From assembly GCA_052266715.1 (NCBI GenBank), contig JBQPRB010000006.1: a stretch of DNA of 64,000 nt. The stretch is one strand, 5' to 3'. A program made the translations under genes and the position numbers. Every line of letters begins with the position of its first letter. Position 1 is the first letter of the stretch. Shown one piece after another: positions 25,366 through 32,175 of the stretch. The notes beneath the pieces were generated by a model that worked only from the letters and a program-made list of their open reading frames with translations, had not been told where the DNA came from and searched no databases. Source of the DNA: Jeotgalibaca sp052266715. Its GTDB lineage: Bacteria > Bacillota > Bacilli > Lactobacillales > Aerococcaceae.

Positions 25366-26317
25366 AATAACTCGCAATGGCTTTTTTTATGTCAGCGATG
25401 GAAAGGCCGAGCTTTTGCTCTTCTTCTTCACTAAGGGGTAAGGCGATTTGCAGTTCCAAGCCGTCTTTTCCAATGATGCATGGAGTACTGAAAGCAACCT
25501 CGCCGGTCATACCATACAAACCATCAATCGTCGCACAAACAGGGAAGATGGCTTTTTCATCCAAAGCAATGGCACGCAAGATGGCTGCAGCTACCTCGGC
25601 TATGGCTGTGTTTGTCCAGCCTTTCCAAATAAAAACATCATTTGCTGTTTGGACTACTTCTTGGGTAATAGCGTCTGGGGTAAGAGGTTCATGGATCGGC
25701 AATAACTGTTGTGCTTCTTTAAAAGGAATGCCGGAAATGGTGATACTGTCGAACAAAGGGAGTGCCGTTGTACCATGTTCGCCGATGACCAGTCCACTGA
25801 CCGCTTTCCCGTCTACTTGGAACATGCGTGCAATGATTTGGCGTAAGCGGAACGTGTCCAGAGTCGTACCCGTACCAAAAATCTTGCCCTTTGGATAATC
25901 AAATTCATTTTCAGCAATGTACGTCACGGAATCAACCGGGTTGGTGATGATGACGATGATGGCATCGCGCGTGTAACGCGTAATGCCAGCCATAACTTCG
26001 CGTACTTCACGGATATTTTCTTTCCCCCACGCCGTACGAAGAATGCTGTTTTCATTTTCTGGAAGTTCAGGTACGGCTACTGCAATAACAATAATATCTG
26101 CATCTTGGCAAGCACGATAATCACCATGTTGAATGGTCGTATTTCCCCGATAGAAGGCAGATAGGGCGTGGGTATTGTCCAAGCCTTCTGCTTCAGCTAC
26201 CTTTTCTTTTTTATCGATGATAGTGATAGTAGAAAAGAGATTCAAGTGAGCAGCTGACGTCACGACTTGAGAACCCACATGGCCTGATCCAATGACCACA
26301 AGTTTGTTTGTTTTCAT
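25364..26317 (-). CDS. L-lactate/2-hydroxyacid dehydrogenase family enzyme
   Basis: A 317-residue member of the LDH/MDH superfamily. It has NAD motif IGSGHVGSQ, ITNPVD near residue 124, catalytic Arg in TLDTFRLRQ near 153 and catalytic His in GEHGTTALP near 180. The mobile loop reads ENENSILRTAWGKEN and does not match the usual loops of L-LDH or MDH. An L-2-hydroxyisocaproate-type or other hydroxyacid substrate is therefore possible. ATG at 26317 follows GAGGAAAATT. It is monocistronic. Confidence 0.82.
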   Translation of the reverse strand: MKTNKLVVIGSGHVGSQVVTSAAHLNLFSTITIIDKKEKVAEAEGLDNTHALSAFYRGNTTIQHGDYRACQDADIIVIAVAVPELPENENSILRTAWGKENIREVREVMAGITRYTRDAIIVIITNPVDSVTYIAENEFDYPKGKIFGTGTTLDTFRLRQIIARMFQVDGKAVSGLVIGEHGTTALPLFDSITISGIPFKEAQQLLPIHEPLTPDAITQEVVQTANDVFIWKGWTNTAIAEVAAAILRAIALDEKAIFPVCATIDGLYGMTGEVAFSTPCIIGKDGLELQIALPLSEEEEQKLGLSIADIKKAIASY

Positions 26318-26354
26318 AATTTTCCTCATTTCTTTTTAATGTATTATAGCGTAA

Positions 26355-26437
26355 TAATCTCGAATTTAAAATATTTTATTAAAACTGTTGACAAAAAATA
26401 AGTATCGTTATATACTTATTTCGAAATCAAGATAAAT
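26355..26437 (+). promoter_or_regulatory. Sigma-A promoter with MhqR-like operators
   Basis: TTGACA (26388), 17-bp spacer and TATACT (26411-26416) form a consensus promoter. ATTTCGAAAT followed by CAAGATAA sits right after the -10, and an ATCTCGAATT half site lies upstream near 26357. Both resemble the TATCTCGAATTCGAGATA operator I recall for MhqR, a MarR-type quinone sensor. The same elements lie before the dioxygenase gene at 41 kb. Confidence 0.6.
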
Positions 26438-26477
26438 GAATTCGGATATAAAGAATTCAAAGATAAGGAGAACAATA

Positions 26478-27134
26478 ATGTCTAACAAAAGTATTTTTTC
26501 GCGATTGGCTTCTTTCTTGAAAGGTAGCGAATCAGCAGCAGTAAATAATCCCACAGTAGAAAAGGAGAACAAAATTATGAAAATCGGAATTATCTCAGGT
26601 AGTGTACGTGAAGGAAACAACGCAACAGCAGTATCAGAATGGGTATTGGATTTCGCAACAAAACGTGGCGACGAAGGCGTGGAGTACGAATTAGTTCATC
26701 TTGCAGATTTCGATCTACCATTGATGGGCGCTAAAGTTCCAGTAGAATACCAAGAAAAAGCTGGCGCAGCAATCAAAGCTTGGTCAGAAAAAATGGCTTC
26801 ATTTGATGGCTACATCTTCATCACACCAGAATACAACCATGCTCTAGGTGGCGCATTGAAGAATGCTCTCGATTACTTGAAACCAGAAGTTGCTAACAAA
26901 GCAGCTGCAATGGTTGGATACGGTAGCTTGGGTGGCGCACGTGCTCACGAAAACCTACGTATCATCTTGGGTGAGTTGAGTGTTGCGACTGTACACACTA
27001 CAACTAACTTCTCATTGATGACAGACTTCGAAAACATGTCAGTCTTCAAACCAAACCCATACAACGAAGTAAATGCTAACGGTATGTTGGATGATCTATT
27101 GCTATGGTCAAAAGCTTTCGAAACAATTCGTTAA
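26478..27134 (+). CDS. NADPH-dependent FMN reductase / quinone reductase
   Basis: A flavodoxin-like NAD(P)H:FMN oxidoreductase, probably reducing quinones, azo compounds or FMN. The FMN loop GSVREGNN follows MKIGIIS, TPEYNHALGGALKNALDYL is near the middle and GYGSLGGARAHENLR follows. Two in-frame ATG starts each have a strong ribosome site: 26478 (218 aa) and 26577 (185 aa, the usual family length). The longer form adds an amphipathic 33-residue N-terminus. MhqR-like operators point to induction by electrophiles. Confidence 0.85.
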   Translation: MSNKSIFSRLASFLKGSESAAVNNPTVEKENKIMKIGIISGSVREGNNATAVSEWVLDFATKRGDEGVEYELVHLADFDLPLMGAKVPVEYQEKAGAAIKAWSEKMASFDGYIFITPEYNHALGGALKNALDYLKPEVANKAAAMVGYGSLGGARAHENLRIILGELSVATVHTTTNFSLMTDFENMSVFKPNPYNEVNANGMLDDLLLWSKAFETIR

Positions 27135-27146
27135 TCTGATTTTTCA

Positions 27147-27178
27147 AGAGTGCCGGGTTTCCTGGCACTCTATTTTTA
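27147..27178 (+). terminator. Rho-independent terminator
   Basis: AGAGTGCC/GGCACTCT with a 9-nt loop, followed by ATTTTT. Confidence 0.82.
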
Positions 27179-27209
27179 TGCTAAAATAAACTACAAAGGA
27201 GTGGTAACG

Positions 27210-27641
27210 ATGACCATCAAAGAACAAGTAAGTAAAGATTTCATTCAAGCGCGTAAAGACCGCGACACATTGAAGACAAACGTTTTACGTATCATCAAAT
27301 CTCATTTCGATGCCTTCAAAATCGATGAAGGCCGCGACATGGATGAAAAAGAACAAATCAATTACCTTTTGAAAGAACAAAAACAAACCGAAGAAGCCAT
27401 CACATTTGCCAAAGAAGCAAACCGCGATGACTTAGTGGAAGAAAACCAAGCAAAATTGGCGATTATTTCCAGCTATCTCCCCCAAATGATGACGGAAGAG
27501 GAAGTCAGAACATTTTTGACGGAAAAAGGTGTCCCGGATATGGCTATGAAAGATGCGATGAAGTTAGCTATGGGAGAACTTGACGGCAAGGCTGAAAAGA
27601 AAATGGTTTCCCAAATCGTCAAAGAATTACTAGGCAAATAA
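27210..27641 (+). CDS. yqeY: GatB/YqeY domain protein
   Basis: A 143-residue protein of the YqeY family, related to the tail domain of GatB, found widely in Firmicutes beside translation genes. Helical N-terminus and the block ISSYLPQMMTEEEVRTFL are typical, and length fits. ATG at 27210 follows AAAGGAG, and 20 upstream codons were rejected. The role is not settled, perhaps tRNA-dependent transamidation or a stress function. Confidence 0.92.
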   Translation: MTIKEQVSKDFIQARKDRDTLKTNVLRIIKSHFDAFKIDEGRDMDEKEQINYLLKEQKQTEEAITFAKEANRDDLVEENQAKLAIISSYLPQMMTEEEVRTFLTEKGVPDMAMKDAMKLAMGELDGKAEKKMVSQIVKELLGK

Positions 27642-27642
27642 T

Positions 27643-27678
27643 AAATACCCCGAGCCAAATTGGTCTCGGGGTATTTTT
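27643..27678. terminator. Bidirectional terminator
   Basis: AAATACCCCGAG/CTCGGGGTATTT between convergent genes, T-runs on both sides. Confidence 0.92.
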
Positions 27679-27679
27679 G

Positions 27680-28531
27680 TCAAAACTCTTCGTAAACATT
27701 GGGGTCTTGATTGGCGATGCGGCCGTCTGGTTTCGTTAAAGACGAGATAGTAGCCATTTCATCTGCGGTTAATGCAAAATCAAAAATGGAAATATTCTCA
27801 TGCTGGTGAGCGAAATTCCGCGAACTTGGTATCGGAATAGTTCCCAATTGAACATGCCAACGCAAAATGACTTGGGTCAATGACTTATTGTATTTTTCAC
27901 CAATTCCGGCAATCACGGGATTTTCCAATAAATCCCCAGCCAGTTTACGGCCCATTGGACTCCAGGACTCAACTTGAATGTCACGCTCCAGTGAATATTC
28001 CAATAATTCCTTATTATTAAAATAAGGGTGTAATTCGATTTGGTTCATGCTTGGTAGGACACCTGTTTCTTTCTCCAGGGTCTCAATGTGTTCCGGAAGG
28101 AAGTTGGAAACCCCGATGGAGCGAATCAGCCCCCATTTTTGGGCATCGATCAAAGCCCGCCAAGCATCCACAAATTTACCTTGTTTGGGATTGGGCCAGT
28201 GAATCAAATACAAATCATAATAGTCCAGATTTGCCCGGTATAACGATTCCTGGATGGTGTATATCGCCTTATCATACTCCTGATAGCGGCCGGGAAGCTT
28301 GGAGGTTACCACGATTTCCTCGCGGGGAACACTGCTGCGTTCAATGGCTCGACCAACTGTCGCCTCGTTTTCGTAATTATAAGCCGTATCAAGCAACCGG
28401 TAACCATTTTGCAAAGCCGAATCGATGGCGCGCACTCCTTCGGCACCTTTCAAGCGAACCGTACCGAAACCAATAGCTGGAACAATAAGACCATCCCGTA
28501 ATGTAATCGCTGGTACATCTTGCTGTGACAT
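27680..28531 (-). CDS. Aldo/keto reductase
   Basis: A 283-residue NADPH-dependent aldo/keto reductase (TIM barrel) of the prokaryotic AKR5-like group. The catalytic tetrad is visible as LLDTAYNYENE (Asp and Tyr, about residues 47-52), VTSKLPG (Lys near 77) and LYLIHWPN (His near 108). It reduces aldehydes or ketones such as methylglyoxal or 2,5-diketogluconate, and the exact substrate is open. Start ATG behind CTAGGAGG. It is separated from the upstream dehydrogenase by 83 nt. Confidence 0.92.
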   Translation of the reverse strand: MSQQDVPAITLRDGLIVPAIGFGTVRLKGAEGVRAIDSALQNGYRLLDTAYNYENEATVGRAIERSSVPREEIVVTSKLPGRYQEYDKAIYTIQESLYRANLDYYDLYLIHWPNPKQGKFVDAWRALIDAQKWGLIRSIGVSNFLPEHIETLEKETGVLPSMNQIELHPYFNNKELLEYSLERDIQVESWSPMGRKLAGDLLENPVIAGIGEKYNKSLTQVILRWHVQLGTIPIPSSRNFAHQHENISIFDFALTADEMATISSLTKPDGRIANQDPNVYEEF

Positions 28532-28614
28532 TTGTCATTCCTCCTAGAATTATGTTAATTCCAGTCTATCAAATTATTCCCTTTATTACCGTTTTTGAAC
28601 CTCGCTTGGCTTTG

Positions 28615-29703
28615 TTATTTTTGAACGGCCACTTTATCTTCTAAGTATTCCACAGCTTTCATCGCATTCAACACAATTTCTTTTGTTACATGCGGTACTG
28701 CCAAGTTAAATGTCTCTTCTTTTGAAGCAGCAAAGGCGGCAACTTTTTCAGCTTTGGCATAAAAATCCTCTGACACTCCGAAATCAGCAAAACGATGTGG
28801 GAAATGGTTCTCAGCAAAGAAGGGCAACAACTTACGGACTTCATCTTCATCCCCGCCAGCCCACAGTTGAACCAACACGCCGTAAGCAACTTTCACACCG
28901 TGCTCGTAAAGGTGCGTTTCCGGCACAAGTGACATACCATTATGGATGGCATGCGCACCAGCCATCCGACCATATTCACCAGCAAACCCCCCAACAGTCC
29001 CAGCGATTGCTACTACCGCTTCCGCCACATTTTGAAAAGCAGTTGTAACTTCGTGGCGCTCCATGCTTGCCAAAGCTTCTTTACTTTCAGCTAGTAGTAA
29101 CTCCTGGGTTACCTTTGCTGTGTTCAAACCCACCTGGACCATTGCCGGAAGGGGCCCGACCACATTTCGGGTGATTCCTTCTGCTTCGTACCATTTGGCC
29201 AACGTATCGCCAATGCCGCCCATAAAATATTTCTTGGGTGATTCTACTAGTAAGTCCAGATCCATCAAGCACAACAGAGCCGCTTTCTCATAGTATTGCA
29301 CATTCTTAAACGTATGATCCGGATGATAAACAGCGGAAAGAGGGGTATAAGCCGCACAGGTTCCCAGTACGGTCGGAATGGTTACATACTCAACGTGCAA
29401 CACTTCCGCAGTCCCTTTAGCTGTGTCCAAAACACGGCCACCACCGATTCCAACCACGCAATCTGTTCCCCGGATTAAGTCAGCTAAACGATCCATGTCT
29501 TCATTAGAAGCAGTACCATCATAGCGATAAACGGGTAAATTCAAGGATCCTGAATAATGTTTTTTAAATGCTTCATAAGATTTTTCACCCGTTACCACAA
29601 CAGGATTTTTGAATGTCGCTAATTTTTCATCGAGATATTTCAATACACCTTGGCCACTTAAAAATTGACCAGGACCTGGACGAACAACTTGACTCAAACG
29701 CAT
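28615..29703 (-). CDS. GldA-like iron-containing dehydrogenase
   Basis: A 362-residue metal-dependent alcohol dehydrogenase of the GldA/HcxA group. The NAD loop GIGGGRVLDTAKG is near residue 84. Metal ligands lie in GGIGDTLAKW (Asp near 165), GAHAIHNG (His) and YEHGVKVAYG (His). Relatives oxidise glycerol or reduce 2-oxo acids to hydroxy acids. It lies 31 nt behind the BASS transporter gene and probably shares its His/Tyr-controlled attenuator, so a 2-oxo or hydroxy acid substrate is plausible (inference). Confidence 0.85.
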   Translation of the reverse strand: MRLSQVVRPGPGQFLSGQGVLKYLDEKLATFKNPVVVTGEKSYEAFKKHYSGSLNLPVYRYDGTASNEDMDRLADLIRGTDCVVGIGGGRVLDTAKGTAEVLHVEYVTIPTVLGTCAAYTPLSAVYHPDHTFKNVQYYEKAALLCLMDLDLLVESPKKYFMGGIGDTLAKWYEAEGITRNVVGPLPAMVQVGLNTAKVTQELLLAESKEALASMERHEVTTAFQNVAEAVVAIAGTVGGFAGEYGRMAGAHAIHNGMSLVPETHLYEHGVKVAYGVLVQLWAGGDEDEVRKLLPFFAENHFPHRFADFGVSEDFYAKAEKVAAFAASKEETFNLAVPHVTKEIVLNAMKAVEYLEDKVAVQK

Positions 29704-29734
29704 AATCGTTTCCTTCTTTCTGAATGTCTATTTC

Positions 29735-30703
29735 CTATGCTTCAACAACAGCAACTTTTTCTGTTTTAACTGTCTCTGCAGCATCTTTGTTGCTACAGAA
29801 GCTAGCATATAAAGTCCCAAACAATGTATGAACAATCGTACCAGCTGCACCGGCTAAAGCGGCCGCAGGGTTGAAATGGGTCAAACCAAGACTACCTGCC
29901 AAACCGGTATTTTGAACACCGATTTCAATTGCCATTGCACGGGTAGCGGGAAGATCGATTTTGAATAATTTACAAACAGCGTAACCCGCTACGAAGCCAA
30001 AAACGTTATGCATCCAAACAATCAAGAACATCACCAATCCAGTCCCTAATAATGTTTCTGAATTCAATGACACTGTTCCGCCCAAAACGAGTAATACAGC
30101 TATAGCTGATAAGGAAGGCAGTAAGGTATGGAAAGGTTCCACATACTTGCCTAAGAAACGATTAACGGCCAGCCCACCCAAAATCGGCACCAAAACAACT
30201 TTAACGATAGAGAGGAACATTGGCATAAAAGGAATATCTATATAAGCGCCTCCGTAGAAAGAGAGTAATAAGGGCGTCATTACGGGAGATAGCAAAGTTG
30301 AAACAGAAGTCGCTGATACTGAAAGAGGCACATCGCCATTTGCTAAATAGGTCAAAACATTTGAGGAAGTTCCACCCGGAACGCTACCTACCAAGATTAA
30401 GCCTAAAGCGATATCGGAAGGCAATTGGAATAATTTAGCTAATAAGAATGCTGATAAGGGCATGACGCCAAATTGCATTGTTGCCACCAAGAGCACTTGC
30501 CATGGTTTACGGAATACTTCACTAAAATCGCTAGGTTTCATTGTCATTCCCATTGTGAACATGACGATCTGAAGAAAGAATGTCGTATGGCCACTTGCCC
30601 ATAAGAAGGTTTGTGGTACGAATAGTGCTGCTGCCGCAACAAGCACGACAACAAAGGCAAGATATTTGTTAAAGAAAACATTGAACTGTTTGAATAATTT
30701 CAT
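29735..30703 (-). CDS. BASS-family sodium symporter
   Basis: A 322-residue membrane protein of the bile acid:sodium symporter (BASS) family, about nine to ten segments. GSVPGGTSSNVLTYLANGD near residue 108 is the crossed-helix motif that binds sodium and substrate. Bacterial relatives carry organic acids such as pantoate or 2-oxo acids. I chose ATG at 30703 (GGAGG 8 nt upstream, MKLFKQF start). An in-frame ATG at 30760 with AAAGGATG is a second option. A leader-peptide attenuator precedes it. Confidence 0.88.
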   Translation of the reverse strand: MKLFKQFNVFFNKYLAFVVVLVAAAALFVPQTFLWASGHTTFFLQIVMFTMGMTMKPSDFSEVFRKPWQVLLVATMQFGVMPLSAFLLAKLFQLPSDIALGLILVGSVPGGTSSNVLTYLANGDVPLSVSATSVSTLLSPVMTPLLLSFYGGAYIDIPFMPMFLSIVKVVLVPILGGLAVNRFLGKYVEPFHTLLPSLSAIAVLLVLGGTVSLNSETLLGTGLVMFLIVWMHNVFGFVAGYAVCKLFKIDLPATRAMAIEIGVQNTGLAGSLGLTHFNPAAALAGAAGTIVHTLFGTLYASFCSNKDAAETVKTEKVAVVEA

Positions 30704-30786
30704 AATAAATCCTCCATTTTTACAATTATTATTTTTAATAGGGCCAATATCACTTTCCATCTCGTCACATCCTTTCGCTAAGAAAC

Positions 30787-30825
30787 AAAAAAAGGCCACC
30801 CATTCATACAACTGAATGGGTGGCC
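30787..30825 (-). terminator. Attenuator terminator
   Basis: On the minus strand GGCCACCCATTCA pairs perfectly (13 bp) with TGAATGGGTGGCC and is followed by seven T, before the BASS gene. The strand ending in CCCATTCA can alternatively pair with TGAATGGG at 30831-30838, preventing the terminator. Confidence 0.88.
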
Positions 30826-30832
30826 TAAGTCC

Positions 30833-30932
30833 CATTCACCAAACAATCGCGAATAGGACTTAAACATCGTTAGAAATTTTCTACGAGTCTAAATCCTGTT
30901 ATTAATAATAATAATGATTGCTTGGGTGAATG
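30833..30932 (-). promoter_or_regulatory. Attenuator stem 1:2 and nested hairpin
   Basis: Leader RNA bases 30932-30916 pair with 30848-30833 (16 bp, one bulged C). They enclose a second stem, AGGATTTAGAC with GTTTAAGTCCT, capped by a TCGT/ACGA hairpin. The left arm lies inside the leader peptide's codons 6-12. The right arm overlaps the antiterminator strand, so translation of the leader should decide which fold forms. Confidence 0.72.
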
Positions 30933-30949
30933 TGCGGTTCATGGGACAT
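30902..30949 (-). CDS. Leader peptide with His and Tyr codons
   Basis: A 15-codon ORF, MSHEPHIHPSNHYYY, that starts about 20 nt after the predicted transcription start behind GAGAGGA (short spacing). It has four His codons and three consecutive Tyr codons just before the stop. Its codons overlap strand 1 of a four-strand attenuator. This is the layout of his/phe-type leader peptides, where stalling at scarce charged tRNA favours read-through. It should respond to Tyr-tRNA, His-tRNA or both (inference). Confidence 0.7.
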   Translation of the reverse strand: MSHEPHIHPSNHYYY

Positions 30950-30975
30950 ATTCCTCTCGTTTCTTGATTTCATCA

Positions 30976-31005
30976 AGTATAATGGCCGTAACCTAAAAAA
31001 GTCAA
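30976..31005 (-). promoter_or_regulatory. Sigma-A promoter of the BASS operon
   Basis: On the minus strand TTGACT (31005-31000), 18-bp spacer and TATACT (30981-30976). It places the start about 20 nt before the leader peptide. Confidence 0.8.
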
Positions 31006-31166
31006 CTTATTTTTTAACTTTAATTTAATGATGGGGTTTTATTTTTCATTAAAAAAGTATTATATTGTCTTTTTTGCTGGAAAATATAAAGAATTCTTGG
31101 ACTACTACAGGGCATTTAAGTTATAGTTAGAAGGCATGGAAAACTAGATAGATGGACAGGTGATAA

Positions 31167-31676
31167 ATGATGCAGTTTATTAAAGCGACACCAAAAGACT
31201 TACCTGCAATCATGGAAATTATAGATGACGCAAAGGCACTATTGAAAGCAAATGGTATTGATCAATGGCAAAAAGGATACCCTAATGAACAAGTCTTAGG
31301 CGATGATATTGCGAACGATGATTTATATCTTGTTCAAGAAGAAGATGAAATTGTAGCGGTTTTTGCCCTGATTTTCGGCGAAGATCCTAATTATAAAGTG
31401 ATTGAAAAAGGCAACTGGTTAACGGACTTTCCTTACAGCGCTATTCACCGTGTAGCAGTCAAAAAAGACAAGCTGGGCCGTGGCGTTATGGGCCGTATTT
31501 TCGAGGTATCTGAACAGATGACTCGTGAGAAAGGACTCAAATCCTTGCGAATTGACACGCATCCCGATAATCAAAGTATGCAGAGGGCATTAACGAAAGC
31601 AGGATATCAATATTGTGGACATGTTTTCATGGGGAATGGCGATTTGCGTTTTGCCTATGAAAAACCTTTGACTTGA
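31167..31676 (+). CDS. GNAT family N-acetyltransferase
   Basis: A 169-residue GNAT acyltransferase. The acetyl-CoA segment reads IHRVAVKKDKLGRGVMGRIF (from about residue 92), and the C-terminal segment THPDNQSMQRALTKAGYQY is typical of the family. The acceptor is unknown. ACAGGTGAT precedes tandem ATGs, and either could start. A terminator and then hairpin array C follow. Confidence 0.85.
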   Translation: MMQFIKATPKDLPAIMEIIDDAKALLKANGIDQWQKGYPNEQVLGDDIANDDLYLVQEEDEIVAVFALIFGEDPNYKVIEKGNWLTDFPYSAIHRVAVKKDKLGRGVMGRIFEVSEQMTREKGLKSLRIDTHPDNQSMQRALTKAGYQYCGHVFMGNGDLRFAYEKPLT

Positions 31677-31760
31677 GTATGATCGGATTCAGTAAAGACT
31701 GAAAAATACGGGTATCTGCTTTCATTTCTTCGGATGGCTAGTATTATTTCCTGCAGTAAA

Positions 31761-31785
31761 CGGACGCACACGCGTCCGCTTTTTG
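31761..31785 (+). terminator. Rho-independent terminator
   Basis: CGGACGC/GCGTCCG around ACAC, then CTTTTTG, behind the GNAT gene. Confidence 0.82.
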
Positions 31786-31817
31786 TTCTTGGGACAATTA
31801 TCTTTTTTTATCCTTAG

Positions 31818-32030
31818 TGCGGCTTTAAGCAGAAAATTATTTTGGGAACGCCGCATTTAGGCGTAAAGTGCGGCGATTAGAAAAATAATAATCCCCGAAC
31901 GCCGCATTTAGGCCCAAAGTGCGGCGATTAGAAAAATGGTAAGCTCCGAACGCCGCATTTAGGCGTAAAGTGCGGCGATTAGAAAAATAATAATCCCCGA
32001 ACGCCGCATTTAGAGCCCAAACGCGGCGTT
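31818..32030. repeat. 51-bp-period hairpin array C (four and a half units)
   Basis: GAACGCCGCATTTAG begins at 31846, 31897, 31948 and 31999, exactly 51 bp apart. The right arm TGCGGCG begins at 31869, 31920, 31971 and (as CGCGGCG) 32022. A lone right arm at 31818 marks a decayed fifth unit. Each unit folds as CGCCGCA/TGCGGCG, and the last as GAACGCCGC/GCGGCGTTC. Copies are nearly identical, as in a tandem expansion. Fragments resembling arms of arrays A and B follow at 32048 and 32088. Confidence 0.88.
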
Positions 32031-32175
32031 CCAAGTACGGTAAAAGTTTAATCGTCGCACTCAACCCGATTCACGCGAACAACTTCCTGAGTAATCTATC
32101 CAGATAAGTTGACGCTATTCTAAATCGTGCATATGTTATAATGAAAAGATGAAATGTTTCTGGGAGGGATTGCAG

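Noticed and set aside
30833..30932. T-box or known riboswitch before the BASS gene
   Set aside because: No T-box AGGGTGGNACCGCG sequence and no match to TPP, FMN, SAM, lysine or purine cores that I know. The leader ORF gives a simpler explanation.
31837..32064. Minus-strand ORF with a 17-residue repeated peptide across array C
   Set aside because: 51 is three times 17, so a frame stays open through the repeats. There is no ribosome site, and the sequence is explained by the hairpin array.
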